64,000 nt of DNA from Pleurotus djamor (Eukaryota > Basidiomycota > Agaricomycetes > Agaricales > Pleurotaceae). Position 1 is the first letter of the stretch; every line of letters begins with the position of its first letter. Positions 56,069-64,000 of the stretch are shown in pieces. The notes below the pieces were generated by a model that made no database searches, was not told the DNA's origin, and worked only from the letters and a program-made list of their open reading frames with translations. The stretch lies in NCBI GenBank assembly GCA_029747585.1, contig JAPEVF010000096.1, forward strand, positions 1 to 64,000. Direction: 5' to 3'. Position numbers and translations under genes: made by a program.

Positions 56069-56223
56069 AATTGAAGATGGATGAGTTCGTCCGACAAGCC
56101 AAGGACCGCGGACGAGGCTTGGAGGAGTTTGGTTTCGCCGTAAGGTTTCCCACGATGAGTCGGTCTTCTCGACCTGTCGACTCACTTCAGAACATCTCCC
56201 TCTTGTTCCGCCACCTTTGAGCA
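56069..56223. promoter_or_regulatory. 155-bp shared promoter of cyclophilin H and Dim1
   Basis: The two start codons face away from each other across only 155 bp, so both transcripts must start within this short interval or inside each other's leader. No TATA box is visible, as often in bidirectional housekeeping promoters. Co-expression is inferred. Confidence 0.65.
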
Positions 56224-56931
56224 ATGTCGTATTTCCTCCCTCACCTTCCGTCTGGCTGGCACGTTGATGAGGCTATCAAGTCTGAAGAGGATAGGGTAGT
56301 CGTCATACGCTTTGGTCATGACTGGGACACCCAGTGCATGGTCATGGACGAAAACCTGTACGCCGTCGCCGAGAAGGTTCAGAACTTTGCAGTCATCTAC
56401 CTTGTCGATATCACAGAAGTTCCCGATTTCAATAAGGTGAGGCTTTTCTGGAGACTATAATCACCTCAGTATCTGAGGTTATATTTCAGATGTACGAGTT
56501 GTATGACCCTTGCACCGTGATGTTTTTCTATCGGTCAGCCCTACTCCTCTTATCCATTGAACCGTTGACTGATCTTCCGAGTATCATTACAGAAACAAGC
56601 ATATTATGATTGATCTAGGCACGGGAAATAATAACAAGATGTAAGTCCTTGTTCGGGCCTTCATCTACTCTGCGCTCACGCCCGCAATTGTGCTCAGTAA
56701 TTGGGCGATGGACAATAAACAAGAGGTACGCATGCATCTTTGACTCATACCCACTTGCCTATCTGACTCTGACTTGCTTTTAGCTGATAGACATCATCGA
56801 AACTGTGTATCGTGGTGCGTCCAAAGGGCGAGGTTTGGTGGTTTCACCTAAGGGTATGGTCCACCCGCATTTTCCCAAGATATTTCCCTGATGTGCTCTC
56901 ACTAGACTATTCGACTCGCTATCGGTACTAA
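56224..56931 (+). CDS. DIB1: Dim1/Dib1, thioredoxin-like U5 snRNP protein
   Basis: A small, very conserved spliceosome protein that sits in the U4/U6.U5 tri-snRNP and must leave before activation. Exon 1 starts MSYFLPHLPSGWHVDEAIKS, then VVVIRFGHDWDTQCMVMDEN and FAVIYLVDITEVPDFNK. Exon 2 is MYELYDPCTVMFFYR, exon 3 NKHIMIDLGTGNNNKI, exon 4 NWAMDNKQELIDIIETVYRG with SKGRGLVVSPK, and exon 5 DYSTRYRY before TAA 56929-56931. The total is 142 residues, exactly the family length. The thioredoxin fold lacks the redox cysteine pair, as in all Dim1 proteins. Confidence 0.96.
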
Positions 56932-57317
56932 CGGTGGGTTCCCAAACGTCGGACCCCCTTCTCGTCCTGGGGTCTGTTTTGTCTTCGGTTATATTCCTTG
57001 AATATAGCGTCTATATGATTGTGTAAACACCCCATCTAGGTTATGGGAGATTGTTGTCCTTGTCGGTGCCAATAAACAACTTGGGCAGCGCAGGACAACA
57101 GTGCGACCTCGCAAACGGACATTGATACGTTTTACTTGGGCCTGCCAACAACTCGCGCATTCAATACTTGTACATTAGTGATCTGCCGTACAATGCTCAA
57201 GCCGCATGGCTTACGCCGTAGCGTAGTCGACCTTGGAGTACATAAAGGTGCCCAGTCGCCCAAAAGTATTGGGCCCACAATTTCACAAATCCCTGCAAGC
57301 CCCGTCTGTCTCAAAGC
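56932..57317. other. Intergenic region between Dim1 and the first lectin gene
   Basis: 386 bp. The plus frame 57136-57339 has no recognised motif. It should hold the lectin promoter; nothing further is visible. Confidence 0.4.
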
Positions 57318-58335
57318 ATGGCACAACGACAGTCATTGACCCCTGGGTTGTATACCCTGAAGAACATCAAAAGTGGCACGGTCGTAGATCTTTCCGCTGC
57401 AAACAACAAGGACTTAATAGGTGAATAACGTTCTGCTGATCAAAACGCCTGGTTCTCGATGATGTTGTACTCATCCGACGTGCTTCGACAGGGTTTCCTG
57501 TTCATGGTGGAAGTAACCAACAAGTTGAGAGAGCCACACATCTCTGGCCTCCCTTGTCTTACTCGTTGAACCACAGTGGAAAGTGACAGTGCTCGGAGCT
57601 GGTTACGCCATCCAAAGCGCAGCCGCGAGCGACCGTTACATGACGGTCGAAAGCACACTGCTCTTGGACACCCGAGTGGTTGCTAGCCCGTACCCAGTCA
57701 GTTGGACTATTGAACCCGATGAATCGGAGGCCGACGCTTGGAGGTATGGGGGCCGCAACCTCTGTGACATCATCCAACTCCCAACTGACCGCGAAGGGCC
57801 ATAGGATTTTCTGGCCGAATTCGAACCTGTGCTTCGACCTCGAGGGAAACGGCAGCGACACACCTGGTGCAAAGGTGATTCCAAGTGCCCCTCAGCCCCC
57901 CTTCCCCAATCTGACTTTACGCAAGCTTCTCCTCACGGAATGCAGCCCTTCTCAAACTTCGCAGCTGTGGAGTCTCAACGTTTCACATACAGGGGTTCCT
58001 GCAGACACGAAGTCTCCGGCTGTCATTGTAGACATGCCTTCCGGAATCCGCACCTCAGACACGACTTGTATCCAAATTCCATCTGTTGATGCACCTGGTG
58101 ACGGGGTAAAGGTTATTACCACCACTGTCACCACCGCGAGGATTGTGCGTTTCGGGTTTGTCTTTGCGCAATGTTACACCTAACGCTGTGCTTCTAGGAG
58201 GGTCTTGGCCAGCTACCCGTCCTGGAGGTCCGACCGCAAGGCAGTTTCTTGTTGATGAGAGGTGCATTGGAGCGTAACATGTGGATTCATATCCCCATAT
58301 CTTTATTAACGTTGCTGCTTCTCATTCGAAAATAA
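57318..58335 (+). CDS. Beta-trefoil (ricin-B-like) lectin domain protein with hydrophobic C-terminus
   Basis: A sugar-binding protein. The ATG at 57318 starts MAQRQSLTPGLYTLKNIKSG, then TVVDLSAANNKDLIG. A short exon reads FPVHGGSNQQ. The next exon begins WKVTVLGAGYAIQSAAASDR and includes VASPYPVSWTIEPDESEADA, then IFWPNSNLCFDLEGNGSDTP, LWSLNVSHTGVPADTKSP and TSDTTCIQIPSVDAPGDG. The repeat pattern GTVVDLS, NQQWKV, NLCFDLEGN is the QxW-type beta-trefoil signature. If the last intron (GTGCGT to TTCTAG) is used, the protein ends EGLGQLPVLEVRP and a hydrophobic tail MWIHIPISLLTLLLLIRK. The exact exon borders after residue 130 are uncertain. There is no enzymatic chain, only the lectin fold. Confidence 0.65.
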
Positions 58336-58437
58336 TGAAGATACGTATTGCACAGAACGAGCATATGGCCTTGACCCCAACATCGACGCTGCGCGCAGTC
58401 ATTTGGCTGCCTCATCAGAGCTCCGTTTCATGACCGA

Positions 58438-59081
58438 CTAAAATTCAATTTCATCAATAGGATTCATGCCCTCAAGAAAAGACTGCGTACCTTGGTTGAT
58501 GTACCAGCACTGGTTTTCCGCCTCCCATCTACCCCAAACGGCGATCTTGGTTCCAGGCTCCGAGCTACCGTAGTTGGTTAGATCCATGCTGAAGGGTGTA
58601 CCGGGAACCAGGAGCCTAACCTCACACGTTAGTGGATGAATATCATAAGTTGAAGATGATTGGTAGTGACCTCGCGCTGCCTCCAACCTCTCCATCTTCC
58701 ACGATCCACTTGGACGTCCACTCATTCGCAACAACGTGGACATCATCGCCAGGGTCCTGCTGCAAGCCTAAGTAAGTACCACTGGCGAGGTTCTTGAAGG
58801 TCCAGCCGTCGTCTTCTGGTTGCGCGATCCACTATGAAAACAGAAAAAGGGAGTCGTGTTAGGAGACCATGATAACTATCCAAGTTCCGATCGACCTTCT
58901 GGTTATCCCCATCGTGGTCTTCGTAGCCGATTACTACGAGGAATTGAATGAGAGATCGAAACGATTTAAGATGTACAAAGGATATCTCACCAGAATGGTT
59001 ATCACCGCCAGATAGATCAGCGGTCGTGCCGCCTTTAGCATTGACGAATTTGTAAATACCACCAGGGATGAGCTCAACCAT
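58438..59081 (-). CDS. Beta-trefoil (ricin-B-like) lectin, copy 2
   Basis: The ATG at 59079-59081 starts MVELIPGGIYKFVNAKGGTT, then ADLSGGDNHSG. A short exon gives HDGDNQK. The next exon reads WIAQPEDDGWTFKNLASGTY, LGLQQDPGDDVHVVANEW and KWIVEDGEVGGSA, and the last has RLLVPGTPFSMDLTNYGSSE and GRWEAENQCWYIN, ending EGMNPIDEIEF at 58438. The three repeats each show the D-L-S/G plus N-x-W pattern of a single beta-trefoil. It has no signal peptide, like many cytoplasmic mushroom lectins, some of which act in defence against fungivores; whether this one does is unknown. Confidence 0.82.
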
Positions 59082-59608
59082 GTTTAACTCGGGAAATGAC
59101 AAGTTTGAGCGATACAGAACGGACACTGTTTCTTATATACCCCGGACATGCGTACGACCTAGAGGCTGTGGGTACATCTTCAGAGAAGGCCCTCGAACGT
59201 CATACACGATTATGCGTCGGCTCATCTGTACATCGATACGAGATAAGAGCCATTGTTCTGGCCGGGGCTTGATCAACTGATCATTCCAAGAGTTGAAGAG
59301 GCACCAGAATTCCGAGACGTTCAATAAAAATGCCCATAAATGACGACTGCGCAACACCCAAGCCTTATAATGCCACAGGCTCCTTCGATTCGGCATGTTC
59401 GCATCGGCAGAAGCACTTTTTGTAGAAAGCTGCCAAGAGCCGTCCACATGCGAGCTGAAGACAGTGGGAACCCGGAGTAGAAGGCGCACTCGGTGCGCAT
59501 CCTCTTGGACCTCCTGAGCTCCTGACGAACTTCAAATAATATGATTACAAACTGTATATGTACACCACAAACTGAATCGGGGTACTGAATTGATTCCCTC
59601 TAATCACG
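59082..59608. other. Spacer between lectin copies 2 and 3
   Basis: 527 bp with the copy 2 promoter and the copy 3 3' end. The minus frame 59133-59489 shows no recognised motif. No repeat was seen. Confidence 0.4.
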
Positions 59609-60240
59609 CTAGTAGAGACCGTGAGAGAGGATCGTAGATTGATTAGAGAAATGTTTACCCGAATTGATGTACCAAAGTTGGTTGTCTGCTTCCCATTTAC
59701 CCCAAACCGCGATCGGAGTACCGGCCTCTGCGCTGCCATAGTTGGTCATATCCAAGCTGAAGGGTGTCCCTGGAATCAAAACCCTACGAGAGCGATGGAT
59801 GACAATCATCCAGGTTCGAACTGTACATGAAGGCGTACCTGGCAGTATTCGGACGATGTCCGGCCTCTACCTTCCACCTGAAAGGTTGATCCAGACCTTT
59901 GACTCTCAGGTCGTCCTTATATCCGTTGGGGGGGCGCTCTACACCAAGATATTTTCCGGAGGCCAGGTTACAGAACGTCCAGCCATCGCCGTCTTGCTGA
60001 GCCATCCACTAGTGAAATAGATCAGTCTTTCACTGGGTCTGAAAGGTGGATAACCGACTTTTTGGTTAGCGCCGCCGTGACTCTGAAACCCAATCACTTC
60101 GAAAGATGAGGAGTGACGTCTTGGAATCAAGGAGAAGGAAAAGGCTCACCAGACGTATTGTCTCCGCCAGAGAGATCGGCAACTGTGTTGCTTTTGGCAT
60201 TGAAGAATGTGTAGATGTTGCGCGATACGAGGTTGGCCAT
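59609..60240 (-). CDS. Beta-trefoil (ricin-B-like) lectin, copy 3
   Basis: The ATG at 60238-60240 starts MANLVSRNIYTFFNAKSNT and VADLSGGDN, followed by a short exon with VIGFQSHGGANQK. The next exon reads WMAQQDGDGWTFCNLASGKY and LGVERPPNGYKDDLRVKG. The last reads RVLIPGTPFSLDMTNYGSAE and GKWEADNQLWYINSG, ending LSHGLY at 59609. It is clearly paralogous to copy 2 (PGTPFS-DxTNYGSxE-G-W-AxNQ-WYI shared) and has the same intron layout, so the two are a tandem duplication. Confidence 0.82.
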
Positions 60241-60504
60241 GATGTATGTAGATGTGGAGGAGCGATGGTGAGATTGGACCTTTATACTTGGCCATCGATC
60301 ATGGTGTTCTGTGGATCATTCTGGTGCGAGCCTAGGGTCCACCCGTTGACGTATTGACATGGATCATGAAGCATGATAAGGCCACATGACGCAAGATGGA
60401 ACAGATTCAAGCTACAAATGTATGAATGGCGATGATGATATGGTTACAATGCGAAGTATCTAGAATTGTTACACTCCATATATAAAAGTCCATGGGTCAT
60501 GACA
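60241..60504. other. Spacer between lectin copy 3 and Fab1
   Basis: 264 bp containing the copy 3 promoter and the Fab1 3' end. TATATAAAAG at about 60478-60487 is the only promoter-like motif, but its orientation does not fit the lectin. Confidence 0.35.
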
Positions 60505-63500
60505 TCATAGTACACTTGGAAGAAGACTTGGATCGCTGTTGACTTTCGTGCCGTCCATGGGCAGCGACCATTTATCTAGGAAGCGAATAAGCGCAGAAGC
60601 CGGATACCAAATCGATGGACCCACCTGGACAAGCGAGGAAATATCGCTCTAAAGCATTCACAAACCGATCCTGATATTCGACAGGAGGGATGACAGTAGT
60701 CTCTTTCCCCGAGTTCAGGCCTTGCTTGGCTTTGTACTCAAGCGTCTTAGCAAAGGTGTAACTACCTGATACAAGAGTTAGAACACAATGATGGACTCAG
60801 GCGGCCAGTCTCACCTATTGTATCAACAAGACCACATGCAATCTGTTTGTGTTCTTCGTCGACCCCGAGCAACAACCTACATCTGTTCAGCAAACGATGT
60901 CGGAAGAGTGCATGAAAAGAGGCCCCACGAGTAATCCATGATATTGCTCTTGGCAAGAAATTCGGCGTCACTACGGATAGCCTCCCTTAAGACAATCTTG
61001 GAATGAGGGCGGACGAGGGTTAGCGTGCGTTGTTGACCTACATGATGTCAGCCTCGAAGAACATCGGGTTAGCAGAGCCATGTACGCACCTTCTATCCAC
61101 TCCCCGTCGAAGAGTGTTTTGGACTGCGAGGTACCGTTTGATGAATGTCCCTTAACCTTTCGTCCTTGTATACCTTTCAGGTCAAAGGTCTTGACGATAT
61201 TATGCTGATAAAAGAGATTCTCCATGACCAAAAGGTCTGCCCTAGCGTGCACATTCCCACTTTCGAGATTACGAACTTCGATCGTGTAGAAACCTAGCAA
61301 CTTTGCCAGTACGGTTGATTTACTGGCTGTCGCCTCCATGTAACGGAAATACGATGGTGCGAGTTCCAGGAGAACCTGTCTACATAAATCATCAGTAAGA
61401 CCTGGGATGCTACACTAGGAAGCCGAACTCACAGGTCGGCAACATTCCAAGCATTTACCAGGGTCTTGATTATGAATCTATCGTCTGACGTCTTCCAGAA
61501 GTTGGATCTGCTTTTACCTCCTTCAGCAGCCCAATTGGAACTACGCGAGAGGCTTTGTAGGTAGACCTCTTCAATACCACACCGGCGCCGTAGTATATCG
61601 AACTGCTTGGCATAGTAAACGGTGCAACTGAACTTCAATCTCGTACCAACAGTCCAGTCGTACTTGATATGCGGCTTATCATCTATTTGTTCATGGTCCC
61701 CTTCGGCATTCAGAAGCCCATGATGAGCTTTGGCAGGGGTATTTGGTGGAAGTGATTCAGAATGGTTGTTGAGGAAACGCATTGCCAATCCTATACTGGT
61801 AGAGAAAGAATTGGCGAACGAAGAAGTGGATTGGGAAGACCGGACGATAGTGTCATCGGTTGGAATGGCTTGGTGACCGATGGTACTATGGACATCCTTT
61901 GGTGGGACATCAGGCACCGGCTCGGCGGAGTCATTGGCAATCTTTGCCCCTCGACCCACTGTGTCATCGCTGCCAGTAGAGACTGAAGAGGCTTTTACGC
62001 TATGTCTGTCTGATGACGCAGAATGGTCTATGATCGAGGGAGGTCTGGACACCTTTCCTGAATCAATCTCTTGCAAGATTTTGTCTGCGCTTTCAGGCTT
62101 ATCGGAAAGGTTCGTGAGCTCCCCGACTACCGACTGCATGTTGAGCTGAACATCTGGTTTCGCCCAAGCAGAGGGCGGAATATTCGCCGTAGCCTTAGAG
62201 CTCCCTGGGTCTAGAGTAGCAAAGCGAGAAGGGGTCAAAGCGGCCGAACTATCTGCAGGACTCTTGGGCCGCAGGGCATCTCGAATCGAAAGTAGATAGG
62301 TAGCATCTTTCGGATGTTCTTTCCTACTAATGACAGACGAAAAGCTCTCAGGCTGATGCCATACCACGGCATCCTGGTCGGGGTCGGGCTTCTCCTGACT
62401 AGACGTGGTAAAGAACCGAAATCCGCGGGAGGGGGAGAAGAAGGAAGTACCGGAGCTGGTGCTGGTACTGGGGGTTGTGGACGGTGTGCTCGGCTGCATT
62501 CGATTTGCACGAGGATTAGACATATTCGCCAGCTCCCGCTGATAGTCGGCGGTGCCCAACGTAAAAGATATGATAGACCCCCAATCATCCTCTCTGACTA
62601 TGACATTGCCGCCGGGAAGAGCATGGCAACCTTTGATCCACCATTCAGGCTCAACACAAGAAATGGTCCCGCCGACATGTTGCATAACCTCTGCGGGGAT
62701 GTGTTTCTGCTGCCAAGCCAACAGCCGCTTGCTGGCACCCAAAGAGGCAGAAAGGAAGGAGCGTCGAACATCGTTCAAAGTGTTCGTTGGTGTTCGGGAT
62801 AATTGTTGGTAGAGTGACTGTTCGATCCGCTGGAAAGTGAACCGAAGCTTAGAAAGGAGGATGGTTGGATCCGACTCGCTCAGAGACGTTGTGGAGGGTG
62901 TGCTGAGGGATGTTGATGAAGATGTAGGGCGATCAAAGTAGTTTTCTGAATCAGCCAATGGCGCAGAAGAGTGCGCTCGCTCGAAGGGGAGTCCGGATAT
63001 GCGCATTTTGGTCGGGGTCGTATTGTCAACCTCAAAGTCTTCGGTATCGTCGGCATCATCATACGCGTCGTCAGAAGAAGGGAGTCGCGGGAGTGATTTT
63101 CGGAACGCGGCAAGGTTATCACCATGTACTACGTCCTCCTTCGAAGAAATGAGTGCTTATTGACAAGCTAAAGTCGCGATTGGGCTCACCAATTTGTCCA
63201 TGTGATCTGATACGCCCTCCCACCACGATTTAATTTCCCTGCGAAGGGTACGCTTCGCCTCATCAGTGGATTCTTCAGGTATTATGCGATCCCTAACCGC
63301 GGCCTTGTTTTCAGCATGCAGAGGGAGAATTTGCAATCGAGGGACCTTCAACTCAAAGACATCTTCGATCGCAGAGGTCGATAAGGTGACAATAGCGGGG
63401 CCGAGACGAAAATGGCGATGTAACTGGAAACGAGGGAGTGTCAAGGGAGAAGGGGAAGGAGATACAGAAGGCGAGGTATGGGGGCAAAGCGGTGGGTCCA

Positions 63501-64000
63501 AACGATGAATAGCAGAAGAGTAAACCAGTAGTTCAAGGAACTTGGCAAATGAGAAAAGACTGATAGAAACCTCTTAGCCTGATTGAAAACAGGGAAGGAA
63601 GTTGGTCTTACTATGTGCCATCACTCATTGGCTGTCGCCCAGTGCAAGCTGCACAGACGGCACAGCTCTGCCACATTTCGATGTCATCCCAATCTCTCCA
63701 CCTGGTCTCGTTTTCGCCATCCTCTATCTTGATTGATATTTGGACGTTGTGGTGGATGAACCGCTGCTCATGTTGGCCTTGCTTGAGTTTGCACTGTGCA
63801 TTGCTACAGGGTAGTTGAGCGGACGATACCCACTCTGTTATGACTTCGCCAAGACATCTGTCTTGTGGTGCTTCTTTAGAGTAGTAGCGGTATGTCAGCC
63901 ATTGTGGTTGACCGCAAGATATGGTCGAGCGCGTTTCGACCGACATGATGGAAGCGGAAGACAAAGTTGCTGATGGGTCGGCCGTTGGAGGGACTTGAAC
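60505..64000 (-). CDS. FAB1: Fab1/PIKfyve 1-phosphatidylinositol-3-phosphate 5-kinase, C-terminal part
   Basis: This lipid kinase makes PtdIns(3,5)P2 on endosome and vacuole membranes. The gene enters from the right edge, so the FYVE finger and chaperonin-like domain are outside. Seen in order: QPQWLTYRYYSKEAPQDRC, CSNAQCKLKQGQHEQRFIHH, DIEMWQSCAVC (Cys-rich domain), EDVFELKVPRLQILP, and a Ser/Thr-rich linker. Then the kinase domain: GTRLKFSCTVYYAKQFDILR, DDRFIIKTLVNAWNVADL, QVLLELAPSYFRYM, STVLAKLLGFYTIEVRN, NIVKTFDLKGIQGRKVKG, SNIMDYS and LLLGVDEEHKQIACGLVDTI. It ends YQDRFVNALERYFLACP and DKWSLPMDGTKVNSDPS at TGA 60505-60507. The catalytic motifs are present. Confidence 0.93.

Noticed and set aside
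63968..64000. tRNA-like T arm and acceptor on the minus strand at the right edge
   Set aside because: The GTTCAAGTCCC-like string reads through in frame as coding sequence of the Fab1 kinase (VQVPPTADPSATLSS), and no pol III T-run follows.
1..64000. CRISPR array, bacterial operon or Shine-Dalgarno features
   Set aside because: The window is intron-rich eukaryotic DNA with no regularly spaced direct repeats.

Overview
The window is nuclear DNA of a filamentous basidiomycete, most likely a wood- or litter-decaying Agaricomycete. Genes are cut by many short GT-AG introns (mostly 45-70 nt), untranslated regions are short, and the recognisable proteins are fungal: peroxisome-type alcohol oxidase, D-xylulose kinase, endopolyphosphatase, MARVEL-like membrane protein, beta-trefoil lectins, and a family of GPI-anchored cysteine-rich proteins. 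Exon joins were read by eye, so outer gene limits are firmer than each internal boundary.

Layout, left to right. 1-1.3 kb: an edge gene fragment and a 677-bp transposon-like element with long terminal inverted repeats and a 10-bp direct repeat on each side. 1.5-2.4 kb: MARVEL-like membrane protein (-). 4.4-9.0 kb: acetoacetyl-CoA synthetase (-), whose coding sequence can be followed to its end across one abnormally large 1.78-kb intron. 9.4-10.0 kb: a short-looking member of an unnamed fungal family (-). 12.1-12.7 kb: a small four-exon gene (+). 15.5-18.1 kb: endopolyphosphatase (+). 19.0-20.6 kb: homeodomain transcription factor with a 12-nt microexon (+). 20.9-23.6 kb: Topors-like RING E3 ligase with an Arg/Ser-rich region (-), in a patch full of ambiguous bases. 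24.1-25.3 kb: atypical short-chain dehydrogenase (+). 25.5-27.9 kb: nucleotidyltransferase-like protein with a Pro/Ser-rich tail (+). 28.3-29.2 kb: hypothetical protein (-).

29.4-39.1 kb is an accessory cluster: five paralogous secreted, GPI-anchored, seven-cysteine proteins (A to E) around a membrane-tailed AIG1/HSR1-like GTPase. An intron-bearing tRNA-Ala(AGC) follows. 39.6-42.7 kb holds a second GTPase of the same broad class which appears fused to a helical plus ubiquitin-like N-terminal module.

42.7-47.0 kb is gene-poor. 47.0-49.8 kb: D-xylulose kinase with a long low-complexity insert (+). 51.2-55.0 kb: alcohol oxidase with more than 25 introns (+). 55.1-56.9 kb: cyclophilin H (-) and Dim1/Dib1 (+), two U4/U6.U5 tri-snRNP proteins, start head to head only 155 bp apart. 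57.3-60.2 kb: three beta-trefoil (ricin-B-like) lectin genes. 60.5-64.0 kb: the C-terminal part of the Fab1/PIKfyve lipid kinase (-), running off the right edge.

The most unusual items are the GTPase and GPI-protein cluster, the inferred ubiquitin-like/GTPase fusion, the split-spliceosome gene pair with a shared promoter, the swollen synthetase intron, and the MULE-like element.
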